A DNA stretch of 64,000 nucleotides, taken from NCBI RefSeq assembly GCF_033958435.1, contig NC_134137.1, positions 113,284,501 to 113,348,500 on the forward strand, read 5' to 3'. Below are positions 23,614 through 35,375 of this stretch, piece after piece (within the stretch, counting starts at the first letter, position 1; each line of letters begins with the position of its first letter). The notes under the pieces are model-generated. The model was not told where the DNA came from, ran no database searches, and saw only the letters and a program-made list of their open reading frames with translations. Origin of the DNA: Carettochelys insculpta. Lineage: Eukaryota; Chordata; Testudines; Carettochelyidae. The position numbers and the translations under genes were made by a program.

Positions 23614-24010
23614 ATATCTTGCCCATCTATCAAAAATTGAAATATAAGGACAACTCAGGGAACTACGGACAAGTCAGCTTAACTTCAATGTCAGAAAATA
23701 TAATGGAGCAAATAAGGAATCAGTGCGCAAACATGAAGATAATAAGGTGATAATTATGAGCATAGATTAGTCAAGAACAAATCTTGTCAAACAAATTTGA
23801 TAGCTTTTTTTTTATAGAATAACAAAACACTTGTGGATTGGTAAAAGTGGAAGATGTGGTATATTTAGACTTTAGTGTGGCTCTTATTATAGTCTTGCAT
23901 ACCCTTCTTTTTAGCAATCTAGGGAAATACCAGTAGATGGATCTATTATGTGATAGGTACATAATTAACTCAAAAAACTCCCTAGAAAGTAGTTATCAAT
24001 GATTCATAAC

Positions 24011-24260
24011 ATGTGGGTCTACATGTGCCCCTTCCTTTCGAAAGGGGCATGTTAATGAACAGGTTCGAAAGATGCTAATGAGAAGCTGCAATGAATATGC
24101 AGTGCCTCATTAGTATAATGGCGGCCGCAGCAACTCAAAAGTGCAGCTTTTCAAATCGCGCGCCACCCGTGGAGATGGGTCCTTCCGAAAGGACCACCCC
24201 CCAGTTTTCGAAAGCCCTTCTTCCAATCACAGATAGGAAGGGGCACGTGTAGACCCAGCC
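24011..24260. mobile_element. Foldback MITE inside CR1 copy 3 (second)
   Basis: The left TGGGTCTACATGTGCCCCTTCC mirrors the right GGGGCACGTGTAGACCCA. Inside are GATGCTAATGAGAAGCTGC and CTCATTAGTATAATGGCGG blocks as in the 12864 family. The flanks AAC and AGC differ by one base. Confidence 0.75.
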
Positions 24261-24598
24261 AGCCATGCTGGAAGTGTATAATTAGTGGGTTTCTGCAGTG
24301 ATCAATTCTGGTCTGGGTCTGTTCAATATTTTCATCAATGATTTAGATAATGACATAGAGAGTAGTCTTATAAAGCATTATGCCAAGCCAAAAGGGGTTG
24401 CAAGCATATTGGCAGATAGGATTTATAACTCAAAATGATCTGGACAAACTGGAGGATTGGTCTGAGGTAAATAAGTTTCAACACAATGAGGATAAATGCA
24501 AAGTCCTCCACTTAGGAAAGAGGAATCAGTTTCACAGATACATGATGAGAAATGACTGCCTAGGAAGAAGCAGCACAGAAAGGAATCGAGGAGTCATA

Positions 24599-24830
24599 AG
24601 CCATATCTACATGGCCCTTTAGCACAGAACTGCTACTGGCAGTGCTATGCTAATGACATTTTAAGAAATTGAAAATGGAGGACCATTTGCAAACTCATAT
24701 GACTAATTAGCAGAGATGTGCGAGATTTTGCTGTCAGTGGGGGCGCTTCTGGCAATACAGAGGTTGTGTGGATGTGCCTCTGCCAGCTAAGCCCCTCTCT
24801 ATCACCAGTCTGCTGTGATAGCTTGTGGCC
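24599..24830. mobile_element. MITE inside CR1 copy 3 (third)
   Basis: The CR1 text GGAGTCATA (to 24598) continues as ATAGTGGACCACAAG (from 24831), so the block between is an insertion with an ATA duplication (24596-24598 and 24831-24833). The left end is AGCCATATCTACATGGCCC. A related partial copy is at 43570-43820. Confidence 0.75.
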
Positions 24831-25184
24831 ATAGTGGACCACAAGCTAAATATGTCAACAGTTGGGCAATGTTGCAAAAAAAAGCAAATATCATTCTGTA
24901 ATGAATACAGCAGGAATGTTGTAAGCAAATCACAAGAAGTAATTCTTCTGCTGTACTCCACACTGTTTAGGCCTTAACTTGAGTACTGTATCCAGTTCTG
25001 AGTGCCATTTTTCAGGAAAGATATGGACAAATTGAAAAAAGTCCAGAGAAGAGCACCAAAATGATTAAACAGCTAGAAAACAGTATCTATGAAAGAAGAT
25101 TGCAAGAAGTGGGTTTGTTTATCCTGAAAAAGTGAAGACTGACAGGGGACGTGATAGGAGTTGCCAAGTACCTAAAAGATAGTT

Positions 25185-25525
25185 GAGAATGTCTACAACA
25201 ACAACAAACAGCAACATTGCTCATTCTGGTTTAAAACCAGATCAGCTAGAGCAGCATGCAAAAGACCGAACAGGCTGGTGTGCTCTCGTATGACATGTGT
25301 ATGACAACTCTGAAGAGCAGTGCCGTGTACGCCTCATTGATGCTCATGAGAGGAAGAAAGTAGTAGCAGCAGCCACACGAAGAGAGCCAGGGCAATTGCC
25401 TTGCCCCCACTATGAATGCCCATGCCATTCAAAGCTTGGACTCCTCAGCCACATGCGAGTCCACAACCGATGAGCCTGTGCAAGCTCAAGACATCATCGT
25501 TGGACACGGCGGACGACCTACATAC
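25185..25525 (+). mobile_element. LINE 3' fragment with zinc-finger tail
   Basis: The block interrupts CR1 copy 3 and is flanked by AAAAGATAGTT (25174-25184) and AAAAGATTGTT (25526-25536), an 11-bp duplication with one mismatch. It encodes the end of a non-LTR retrotransposon protein: an AHERKKVVAAATRR basic stretch, then CPHYECPCHSKLGLLSHMRVH and a stop at about 25472, which is the C-terminal Cys/His finger seen in the LINE that also left the fragments at 37300-39960. The 5' part is missing, as is usual for LINE insertions. Clade not assigned. Confidence 0.7.
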
Positions 25526-25840
25526 AAAAGATTGTTACAAGTAAAAGGGAGAAAAAATGCTCTTTTTAGTGTCTGATAAAAGGACAAGAAAGAAGGGAGT
25601 TAAATTGCTTCAAGACATGTTTAGGTTGGACATTAGGAAAGCTTCTTATCAGGGTAGCTAAGCACTGGCATAAATTGCCTAGGGAGGTTGTGCAATCTCC
25701 ATCGTTAAAGGTAATTAAAAGCAGGATAGACAAACACCTGTCAGAGATGTTCTACATAGTTCATGGTCCTGCCATGAGTACCGGTGACTGGACTTGATGA
25801 AATCTTGAGGTTTCTTCCAGTCCTATGAGTCTGTGAATTT

Positions 25841-26913
25841 CTTGTAGGTGAGTAATAAATAACTGAACATAGGGTTTCATTATGTATAATGAGTGTTGAC
25901 AGACCTCCAACAATTATCAATAATCAATAGGGGTATTAAAATATCACTTAAATGATATTAAAATTATAGTAGTTTTCACTGAGAATAGCGTTTTAATATG
26001 GAATACAATATGAATAGAGCCAAATGAATTCCCCATGAATATGTTCATATTATACTGTAAAATGTAATCATATGACAAGTGTATGGGAAAAAGTATGCTA
26101 GGAAATCAAATCAGCATACACACTTTTCAAGTAGTTAGGATATCTTGAATAGTTTCCAGCCAAGCAAAATTACCATAAATACAAAGTGAAGCTTGCAAAG
26201 TGATATGTATTGAATCCTATCTTTGTTACCAATAAGCAGGAAAAGTATTTGACCTTTATAAAACCCACTTGATTATTAACTTATTAACATCATGAAACAT
26301 GTGTCACTGGAACAAGTAATCAGCTTAGACAGCCCATTAATCTTTCTGATACAAATATAGTGATCTTCTATTTTTCTTTAGCTTTTGTTGGTGATTCCAG
26401 GATCAAATATACAGCTTGCAATACAATGTCATCTCCAAGATAATGAACAAATTACATTCTGACTTAATTTCCTTTATTTTTATAACATAAAAATAGCAGA
26501 AATAAACCTGCTCTGATTGCGTTTTGGATTCTGAATAGCTTCATGCCTGATACCATATTTATGGATTTATGAAATCCATATTTATTTTATTATTGTTCTA
26601 ATCTTTATTGATGCAGTACACTATCATAGAGCCTAAATGTTCTAAGGGCCTGATCCAAAGCTCAGTGAAATCAATTGCAGTGGGTCCATTGGTTATGATA
26701 GATTTCAGCTTGGGACCTGGAATTCCACTAGCTTCCATGCATATCCTGTATTCGCACTACAAGGCATATTTACCCCATGTGTTTGAATTAACCTTAGCAC
26801 AAAATCGCTACCTATTAAATGCATTTTGACAAAATTGTTTCACCACGAAGACGACAGGGTGACATTAACTTATGCAACACCGAAAAGGGGCAGTGCAATT
26901 ACTAGTACATGTT
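25841..26913. other. No recognised feature
   Basis: AT-rich sequence; the small + frame at 26608-26829 has no recognisable domain. Confidence 0.35.
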
Positions 26914-27272
26914 TTAAGCTACGTCTACACAGGGATGCTACATCGAAATAGCTTATTTCGATTTCGCTACAACGAAATAAGCTATTTTGCTGAATAACGT
27001 CTACACAACCTCCAGGGCTGGTGCCGTCGACGTTCAACGTCGACATTGGGCAGCACTACATTGAAGTAGGTGCTGCAGGGGAGCGTCTACACACCAAAGC
27101 GGCCCACATCGAAATAAGGGTGCCAGGAACAGCTGCAGACAAGGTCACAGGGCGGACTAGCACTTCCAGGGCAACACCAAGCCGCTCCCTTAAAGGGCCC
27201 CTCCCAGACACATGCAGCCTGCACAGCACGCGGTGTGCAGAGCCACAAGCACGCACACCCCGTGTAAGTAGC

Positions 27273-28473
27273 ATGGACCCCCAGCAGCAGCAGCAGCAGC
27301 ATCCAGAGGTCCACACACCTGCCCCTGGAGGAACAGTGCTTGCTCTGCTTAGCAGCCCCAGACCTTGCTGCCCTCCCAGCCCCACCCCCCGCCGCACACC
27401 CCACGAGCACGGATTGGTAGGAGCGACTAGTGCTCGGCGAGTGGGACAACAACGACCGCTGGCTCCAGAATTTCCGGATGAGCTGGCAGACATTCCTGGA
27501 GCTCTGCCAGTGGCTCACCCCTGCCTTACGGCACCAGGACACCTCCATGTGACGTGCCCTCACTGTCGAGAAACGGGTCAGCATCGCTGTCTGACAGCTG
27601 GCCACTCCAGGCAGCTATCGATCCATAGGACAGCAGTTCGGCATGGGCAAGGCCACCGTCAGGGCTGTCCTCATGGAGGTAAGAGGACCCGCGGGGGGGA
27701 GCCCTGGGGCAGGGAGCCCTCGGGGAGAGTGGGGGGAGCCTGGGGGTACAGGGCCAGACACACCCTGTACACCCCTCACTGGTGCTATCTCATGTCCTTC
27801 CCCTGCAGGTCGTCCGCGCAATCAATGCCCTGCTCCTCCACAGGCTCATGCGGCTTGGGGACCCGGATGCTGCCATCGCGGGGTTTGCCAGCCTGGGTTT
27901 CCCAAATTGCTTTGGGGCTCTGGATGGGACTCATAGCCCCATCTGTGCCCCAGAGCACAGCGGAGGACACTTCCTCAATAGGAAGGGATACCATTCTGTG
28001 GTCTTCGAAGCCTTGCTGGTCAGCCTGGGCTGCTTCCTGGACATTTATGTTGGCTGGCCTGGCAGCACCCACGACGCCCGGGTGTTCAGAAATTCGGGCC
28101 TGTGCTGCCAGCTGGAGGCGGGGACCTACTTCCCCCAGCGGGAAATCCCTGTGGGGGATACCACCATGCCCCTCTGTGTCATCGCAGACGCAGCTTACCC
28201 CCTCCAGCCCTGGCTCATGCACCCTTACACGGGCCATGTCACAGCCAGCCAGGAGCGGTTCAACACGCGCTTGAACCATGCACGCCAGGTGGTTGAGCGC
28301 ACTTTTGCTGCCTCAAAGGGTACTGGAGGTGTCTCCTCACCCGCCTGGATGCAGGCCTCACCAACATCCCCCAGGTTGTGGGCGCATGCAGCGCACTCCA
28401 CAACCTGGTGGAGAGCAAGGGAGAGGCCTTCTTCCAGGGATGGGCTGTGGAGGCTGGCAGGGCTGACGTCTAG
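27273..28473 (+). pseudogene. Harbinger DDE transposase, two exons, broken
   Basis: The transposase cuts and rejoins the element's ends. Exon 1 runs from an ATG at about 27273 to 27678, where GAG is followed by the donor GTAAGA; the acceptor CCCCTGCAG ends at 27808 and exon 2 runs to a TAG at 28471. Exon 1 keeps RWLQNFRMSWQTFLELCQWL and SYRSIGQQFGMGKATVRAVL, but in a frame with three stops (the first at 27418) and shifted relative to the ATG. Exon 2 keeps the DDE_4 core: FPNCFGALDGTH (first D), HSVVFEALL, DIYVGWPGSTHDARVFRNS, VIADAAYPLQPWLM (second D) and QVVERTF (E). One base is missing near 28310, after which CLLTRLDAGLTNIPQVVGAC continues in another frame. It was recently decayed, and the catalytic triad codons survive. 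Confidence 0.88.
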
Positions 28474-28916
28474 CCACCCGCTGCCCCCAGTCGCCAGGTC
28501 AACCCTGAGGGAATCCAGGTCCGGGAGGCCCTGTGGGCCCATTTTGACCATGCTGTGGGGTGAATGCTGGCAGGTCCAGCTGCGGGCGAGCCACCCATTG
28601 CACCCCGCCATCCTCCACAACACTCCCTGCCCCCACACCCACACCGCAGAGCACCCGACAGCACACCCCCCCACACCTTTCTTTGAAATAAATGGAAATG
28701 TTGTTTCAAACAAAACAGTGCAACCTCTTGTTATTAACACAGAAGAAAAGGGGGGAACTATTTACATGGGGGGCAGCTACTAAAACAGGGGTCCAACAAA
28801 AACTATTTACAAATGGGGGATATGTACAAAGGGGGGGGCCACATCCTCGGCCCCGCAACCTAATGTCCAGCGCCCGGTGTTGGGGGGCGCGACCCTCGTC
28901 TAGGCCAGAGCCCTGG

Positions 28917-29383
28917 TCAAGGCTGGGTGGGGGCCGGGAGAACCAGCAAATACTGCCGTGCGGTGTCCGCAGGCCCCTGGTCCCCCTCGGCAGCAGGCCC
29001 CAGGGTGACAGACGGTGGAGGGACGGCAGGCGGAGCAGCGGACGGAGCGGCAGGCGGCATGGCAGGGGGAGCCAGGTGTTGCACAATACGCTCAAAGGTG
29101 CGTATGAAGGCACCCCAAGCCTTCTGGTGCCAGGCCAGTGCTCGCTCCTGGAACTCTAGCTGCCGCTCGTCCACCTGCAGGCACCGCTCCGACACCTCCA
29201 GCTGAAGGTGGAGGGTCGCGAGCAGTCAGGGGTCCGTGGCTGTCCGTGGGTGGCTCCTCCGTCGGCCTCGTCCTGGGGCTGGTCAGTGCTCCGCCGAGGG
29301 GTTGGCCTGCTGGGATGGCCCCAGTGGGCTCTCCGGGACCACGGACACCTCACCGGCGCTCTCTGGGCCCTCCGATGGTGCAG
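28917..29383 (-). pseudogene. Harbinger Myb/SANT-like protein, last exon, frameshifted
   Basis: An acceptor-like TGTTTCGCAG ends at 29384 on the minus strand. The following sequence reads SEGPESAGEVSVVPESPLGPS, then, in a second frame, STDQPQDEADGGATHG, then in a third VDERQLEFQERALAWHQKAWG and FERIVQHLAPPAMPPAA, an amphipathic helix typical of the C-terminus of these proteins. At least two frameshifts separate these blocks, so this half of the gene is broken. The splice sites are inferred. Confidence 0.6.
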
Positions 29384-29677
29384 CTGCGAAACACAGGGGG
29401 GAAGAAGAGTGGAGACAGCCGTTAGTGTGGGCCCTGACCTGTTGCCCTTGTCTCCCAACCCCTCTGCTGCTGGTTCCCCATCTCTGTCCCCCGGAGATGC
29501 TGATGATGATGATGGGTGTCTCCCCCACCACGGGGGACCCTAGGTTCCACTCCCCACATCCCCAGGGATGGGGCATGGTGCTGTCCTGCTGGGGGGTAGG
29601 GGGTGATGCACTCTTCTGAGGGACATTCCACTGCTGTCCTTGGGGCCATGGTCATCTGGGCATGTGAAGGGCCCTGT

Positions 29678-30457
29678 TCATGTCTCTTGTCCCCGCCCCT
29701 TAACCCCCGGGGTGTGCACCGGGGGGGTACATAACTGACTTTCCGCTCCCACGGTCAGGGGACACCCATTGGGCAGATGCCCTGCTGGAGCTGTGGGACG
29801 GGAGGGCGATGCGGAGCCCCCTGTCGCTGGAGGAGTCCCCCTCCTCCTCCTCCAGCATCCCAGGGGTGGGCTCCTGGGGGGACCGCTGGGTGCAGGGCTT
29901 GCCTCTGGGGCAGACTCCATCTCCGGGGCCTGCTGGGGCTCGTTAGCCAAGGTGTCAAGAGTGGCCAGGGCGGAGGAGGTGTACCGGGGGCTCAGGATGG
30001 ACCTGAGCTCCCTGTAAAAGGGGCAAGTGGCGGGGGCAGCCCCAGATTGGCTGGCCGCATCCCGGGTCCAGGCGTAACCCTGCCACAGCTCCTTAACCCT
30101 ACTCCTGATATGGTCAGGAGTGCAGGCAGGGTGACCCAAGGCAGCCAGGCCCTCGGCCAGCCGAGCGAAAGCATCTGTGTTCTGCCTCTTGCTCCCCATT
30201 ACCTGGAGCCCCTCCTCCTTGCCCCAGAGCCCCAGCAGGTCCCAGATCTCGGCATCCATCCAGGAGGGGCCCCACTGCCTCTTCCCCGGCTGGCTGCCAG
30301 CCTGGGAGCCCTGGCTGCCCTTGGGGGGGTACCCTGGGGGCGCTTGGGGGGCTGGCTGGCTGCCATCACCGCTGGGTGATGGGCTGCAGCTGCTGCAGGG
30401 GTGCAGGCTGAGCACGTGGCAGTGCTGCTGCCTGCACGCGCTGTCAGCTTCCTGCAC
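29678..30457 (-). pseudogene. Harbinger Myb/SANT-like DNA-binding protein, exon 1
   Basis: Harbinger elements need a second, Myb-like protein that binds the element and helps the transposase. The 259-residue frame has a low-complexity N-terminus, then a SANT/trihelix-type domain at about residues 60-150: WGPSWMDAEIWDLLGLWGKE, then KRQNTDAFARLAEGLAALG, TPDHIRSRVKELWQGYAWTRDA, SGAAPATCPFYRELRSILS. A proline-rich tail follows. A donor-like C|GTGGGAGC lies near 29752, so the open frame past it is probably intronic. The frame of this exon is intact, unlike the downstream exon. No regulatory signal can be seen. Confidence 0.8.
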
Positions 30458-30803
30458 AGGAACTCAGGGGGCGGGGAGCTTTCAGGGGCTGCTGCATGTG
30501 GCAGCCATAGAGCTCAGGTGCTGGAGAGAGCGTCTCTCAACCCCTCAGCTGATGGCCACCATGGCGGACCCTGCTATTTCAATGTTGCGGGATGCGGATC
30601 GTCTATACATGCCCTACTTCGATGTTCAGTGTCCAAGTAGGGCGCTATTCCCATCTCCTGTTGGGGATAGCGACTTCGACGTCTCGCCGCCTTATGTCGA
30701 TTTCAACTTTGAAATATCACCTGCCATGTGTAGCCGTGGCGGGCGCTATTTCGAAGTTGGTGCTGCTACTTCGAAGTAGCCGGCTCGTGTAGATGTGGCT
30801 TTA

Positions 30804-31192
30804 GAGAGGCTTCTGAATTATTTAAATAACATTGACGATGGTTTTACGCAGAGATGTATGATAATAGGATAAAAGCCGAAATGTTGATGAGGGCAACTGT
30901 CCCTGAAATAATATTTCAAATAATATTATTATAGGTGGTATTATGGCAGTACCAAGAGGCCTCAGTCTAGAATAAGGCCCCCTAAGCAGGGTACAAGCAA
31001 TGAAAGAGTCCCTGTCCCAAAAACAAATTGTGTGAAGTAATAGAGATGCTCAAAGGTAGAAAGTGATTTGATGAAGATCATACAGCTCATCACAGATTGG
31101 GCCAGGAATACAAGCCCCAGTACCTTGTCCACTGGACAAAACTTCCTCTCAGGTGGAAATGTAGTTCTCCCATGTTACACTATCTTTTTATA
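30804..31192. other. No recognised feature
   Basis: Unique-looking sequence; a small AATAATATTATT-type inverted repeat lies near 30910-30930. Confidence 0.35.
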
Positions 31193-31495
31193 GGCTGTGT
31201 CTACATTGCCACCTTCCTTCGAAGGAAGGATGGTGATGAGGCTGTTTGGAGTTTACTAATGAAGTGCTGCCAAGTAAATTCCCCCCCACGGCAACTTCGA
31301 AGTTTTAAACTTGGAAGTACCGGCAGGCGTCTAGCCGTGGCTCACCCACCAGTACTTCGAAGTGCTGGAGCATCTTCGAAGTCCCCTTACTCCTCAGTCC
31401 CCTTGCTCCTATGCACGGCAGCACTTCCTTAGTAAACTCCAAACAGCCTCATTACCATCCTTCCTTCGAAGGAAGGTGGCAATGTAGACACAGCC
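31193..31495. mobile_element. Foldback MITE, 303 bp, well preserved
   Basis: The left GGCTGTGTCTACATTGCCACC and the complement of the right end are nearly identical, and the GAAGGAAGG and GAGGCTGTTTGGAGTTTACTA blocks have inverted partners. ATA flanks both ends (31190-31192 and 31496-31498). Confidence 0.9.
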
Positions 31496-31654
31496 ATAAA
31501 GAGATTTTAATTCAAGTGGAACAACTTCTTTGTGGTCATGTAGAAGTAGCCTCTGGAAAGCTTTATAAACTAAAGGGTAAAGTTTTCTTTATTGTTATGA
31601 TCCACTATGAAGTGGTTTCAAATAGGGTGTATTTATTTTTTGTTGTGTTTTCGT

Positions 31655-31858
31655 TCCAGGTTACTGGGCAGCCCTGTCTGCTGTGCTTCTGGCTGGCCAT
31701 TCTGTTAAGAAATCACTCTGGCCTCTCTCCGATGACAAAGCAGGTCAGCAGAGCAACCCACTTTTGTGTGAGGCCACAATCTGTCAACAGAAGTTTTGTC
31801 GGAAGAAGTCATCCGACAGAAACCTTTGTTGACAGATCGTGGTAGTGTAGACATAAGC
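31655..31858. mobile_element. Truncated MITE of the TGTTGACAGA family
   Basis: It contains CTGTCTGCTGTGCTTCTGGC and GAAGTTTTGTCGGAAG blocks and ends in GTAGTGTAGACATAAGCC. The left end is missing. Confidence 0.65.
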
Positions 31859-34800
31859 CTAGAGAGGTGAATGTTTTAATCACATTTATGAAGCTCAGAG
31901 TTTGCTATGAAACATAATAGGAAGCCATGAAAGTCAGTCACATTATTGCCATGTACTTTTGCAGATAAACTTTGGCAAATATCTGACATGGAGAATTCTG
32001 ACATGGGCTAGTAAATCACATACGGTCTAAAATGCTTGAGCTCTCTGTATACATTTATGTTAAAATTGGAAATGTATTTGGAAATGGTTGAACCATATTG
32101 CTGAAACTTCACCATCTCACCCCTCCTATTCTGCAAAAGAAATCATATGCATGGAATAACAGAATCAGAACGTTTGATGTCTGGCAAAGCTATTAAAAGT
32201 ACAATCTTATAAAAATGCTGGGAAATCTCAGCTATTACTGGTGCTACTGACTCCAGGTTTGTTTTAACAACATTTTTGTGCATGATAGCTAGATAAATAT
32301 ATATTGAATTTAAAGTAAGGAGGATGTTTAAACTAATTTTTTTTTCTTGGAAGCTCAAATACCATTACACTTCCTTTCTTTCAAGCAGAAGATCCTGAAG
32401 TTCTGACTTTTAGAAAATAGATGGCTCCCTAAAGTGTGGGAAACAACTGATATCCTTGCCCACAGCTCCTCTGACAATATGTGCTGCAGTAACTAGAGAC
32501 ATTTTACAAGCTTTTCTCAGGTCAAATGTTATAAAAACAACTGCACAGCAATAAACACACTAGACGCTTTGTCCAGTTAGTAACAATTAGCTATAATTTC
32601 ACCATTTAGTTCCAAAGGAAAACTTGTAAAAGCAATCAGTAGTCTTCAATCCCTTGTAAAACATGACTGCTCCATAAAGAAAGGTCAGAAGTTTTTCACC
32701 CCCAGGAGTATCTGTTTATTTCAGGTGCTGTTGAATATGTATGTGAATGTGCAAAGAAACCTTTCCTCTTCCCTGCTTTTTTCACAGGTGGGTTGAGCCA
32801 AATGGATAGCACATGCTACAGGAAGTATCACAGGATTGGCAAACTAAAATATATGGTTATTCTTCAGCAAATTGTTATTTGGGGCTTGTGCATTTTTAAT
32901 ATGTCTAATGAATTACCATGCCTTGCACACCAAATATGCAAATAAATTCATGATCAGTATTGACTGCAATAACAGTGCTGTAAATTAAGGTCCTACAATA
33001 CTTTATTTCTTGTTCTAAACCCTTCTAGTTCATTGCGTTCCTTTTTCAGAAATGTAAATAATAGAAAATGTATTTGTGCATAATTGGATGCATTTACAGC
33101 ACATAGCCATTTTATGCATTCTGAAAAATAAACTGTGACATATATTGGGCATTTTTGGCACACAGTTCTGAAAAATCAGGAACATCAGCCTGATGAACTT
33201 CATTAGGTATTACAGAGTAAGTTTGTCTATTCACACTTACAATCATAGCAAATGTAGTGTCTGAACAACTATTTGTTTTTATTGTAATAGTGCCCAAAAT
33301 GTATTAGGTGCATTCGAAACACAGGGAAAGACAAGACCCCACTATGCACAATGCCTAGTTTAAAAAGATGGAGAAAAAATACAAGATACATTCAAAAGGA
33401 TTAGGGAGAAAAGTGAGGTGTAAATTCCAGTTTCATGTTTGGATGTGACTGACGTGGCTTAGTTTTGCCTTTTTGTTAAATACAATAACCTGACCTTCAG
33501 GATTCATGGCTCTTGTTTTACCTCCTGCAACAATGCTCATTTCAATTCCAGCATGCCATATCGTGTGTGAGACATGAAAATACTGCCATGTGCTTGACAC
33601 CAGGATGACGCCAAACAGGTTGCATGAACCAAGATTCCTTCTACTACTTCAGAAAGTAGGGGTTCCATATTATCCTCTCGCTAACACCAATTTAATGTTT
33701 TAGTGCTTGGGATGGAGCCAGAAAAAGATACTATTTTAGATTTTTATTCTATTCACTGTAAAAGTGTAACACATTTACTTTTGTCAAAAGCGAACACATC
33801 AATTGAAAGCATGCCCTGTCCCCCAAATAAAGAGAAACTGATTATGATAATTAATGTGTTTTGCTGAGGTCTTGATGACTGAACAAAGGGTTAACCAATA
33901 AATGGTAGAACTAATTTCTAATACAGTTATAAGCACTGTTTTTTTGTACTTTTCATCAAGCACACTTAAAAACCATGTACTCTAGATGGAGGGAGAAGAG
34001 CAAAAGCCAAAACCTGCATGGAACATCTAATGATTAAACAAGCATGAACTGTTCAAAAACAATGGAAAGACCCAATTATTCATGTTCTGTTATTAAAGCA
34101 TATCTAATGCTGTTAATATTGACCTAGTGGCATGATTTTCAATGTGTTCAACAAGAATTAAACCACAAAACTTCATGATAGCAAGCCATAACTTGTTATA
34201 ATGAAATTATGTACTTGCTAAACAGCTGAAAAGCATCAGAACCAAATAAACTCAAAAAAAGACTGTTTTGAAGTGAGTAATTCTGATGCGGCTGCTTTAG
34301 TACCCTTGGCACCTGAAGCATATTTTTGTGCATGGCAATTATTTGTTAAATTGTAATAAGTAAATTGAGATTACCATGTAGGCATATCATTAGTGGAAAA
34401 AGAATACTGAAATGATTTCTATCATGCTTTTGCAATGCAGTTTTCTTAATCCTTAAGGAAAAATAACAAGGATAGAGTTAATCAACACAGTCAACCACTA
34501 TAACTGTTTAAAAACAAAAAGATGCTAACAACCATGTCATTCTACTGAAGCAGATTTAGAAAATAAGAATAATCAACTACAATAATTTACTTCCTCTGAT
34601 TGTTGAAAAAATACTATTCAAACATCTCTCATAAAATTGATTAAAATTACAATGAAAAATACACTTCCATCGTCTAACAACGTGTACAGGTATGGATTGC
34701 ATTTAATTTTCTTCTGTTGTACTCTTTATGCACTTCATGTCAAATTATGGTTTCACTTACATCCACAAAACCTTGGTGAAATTAATGGAGTTGCAAGGAT

Positions 34801-34870
34801 TTAGGAGAGCAGAATTTCTCCTTGTATTTTCTTAACACTTCTGTGCTAGAGGCCTATTCAATCATATCTG
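31859..34870. other. 3 kb of unrecognised AT-rich sequence
   Basis: No recognisable repeat family, coding frame or RNA gene. It is one of the two longest repeat-poor stretches in the window. Confidence 0.4.
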
Positions 34871-35375
34871 GGCTACGTCTATACTAGAGAGTTTTGTTGA
34901 CATAAAACACGGAGCATCTACACACAAAGGCCGTGTCTATGCTAGCACAAAACTTCAAAGTGGCCATGCAAATGGTCATTTTGAAGATTACTAATGAGGT
35001 GCTGAAATGCATATTCAGTGCCTCATTAGCATGCCACCAACTGTGGTTTTTGAAATTGCCACTTTTTGCTCCTGCGTGGCTCATCCAGACAGGGATCCTT
35101 TTCGAAAGGACCCTGCCAACTTCGAAATCCCCTTGTTCCTATCAGCTGAATAGGCATTTGCATGGCCATTTTGAAGATTTGTCATAGTGTAGACACAGCC
35201 AAAATGTATTTTGTCTACAGAAACTGTCAAAAAAAAGCCATGTAGTTGCTCCCCAGGGCCCTTCTGTTGACAGAGTGGGTCAAAAGATTGATCTGCTTTT
35301 GTATGCAGATGCAATCTGCTGACAGAAGTTTTGTCGGAACATCTCTTCTGTAGACTGATGCTTCTATTTTAGACA
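34871..35375. mobile_element. MITE of the TGTTGACAGA family, split by another MITE
   Basis: The left GGGCTACGTCTATACTAGAG and TTTTGTTGACA blocks are at 34871-34928, and the right part with CTTCTGTTGACAGAGTGGG and AGAAGTTTTGTCGGAAC is at 35201-35375. The segment between is a separate insertion. The right end is worn. Confidence 0.7.
34929..35200. mobile_element. Foldback MITE nested in the 34871 element
   Basis: The left GGCCGTGTCTATGCTAGCAC and the complement of GGCTGTGTCTACACTATGAC pair. AAA flanks both ends (34926-34928 and 35201-35203). Close relatives are at 45895-46072 and 53462-53897. Confidence 0.85.

Larger units (their letters stand above)
23284..25184 (+). pseudogene. CR1 reverse-transcriptase remnant (copy 3)
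   Basis: The broken coding sequence follows the CR1 reverse transcriptase: an ATCTGAGTCATCAGCTATCAT region equals the [12 protein letters not shown] stretch of copy 1, the AACTACGGACAAGTCAGC text equals NYRPVS, and the frame at 24380-24622 carries [32 protein letters not shown]. The region of the catalytic FADD box is altered (CATTATGCCAAGCCAAAAGG), so the catalytic aspartates are lost. Many frameshifts and stops; non-functional. Confidence 0.8.
22777..25840 (+). mobile_element. CR1 LINE copy 3, old and heavily interrupted
   Basis: CR1 pieces in + orientation lie at 22777-22864, 23284-24010, 24261-24598, 24831-25184 and 25526-25840, in the right order when compared with copy 1. The last piece ends in the CR1 3' region (GACTGGACTTGATGAAATC, TCCTATGAGTCTGTG). 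Three MITEs, one LINE fragment and a microsatellite lie inside. It is more diverged than copies 1 and 2, so it is older, and 5'-truncated at nearly the same point as copy 1. Confidence 0.85.
26917..30800 (+). mobile_element. PIF/Harbinger DNA transposon, full length, decayed
   Basis: The 3.9 kb element has the end AGCTACGTCTACACAGGG on the left and the complement of AGCCACATCTACACGAGCC on the right, flanked by TTA on both sides (26914-26916 and 30801-30803), the 3-bp duplication expected of this superfamily. It carries the two genes typical of Harbinger: a DDE transposase on the + strand and a Myb/SANT-like protein on the - strand, arranged tail to tail. Its terminal 300 or so bases on each side are shared with the 0.7 kb MITEs at 10506, 19576 and 44177. 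Both genes are broken, so this copy is not autonomous now. Confidence 0.92.

Noticed and set aside
27021..28274. 417-residue open frame across the Harbinger transposase region
   Set aside because: It reads through exon 1, the intron and exon 2 in a frame that does not match the transposase in either exon. The real exon 2 frame starts at 27809.
29777..30779. Two 200-residue + strand frames opposite the SANT-like gene
   Set aside because: They are antisense to the recognisable Myb/SANT frame and have no domain.
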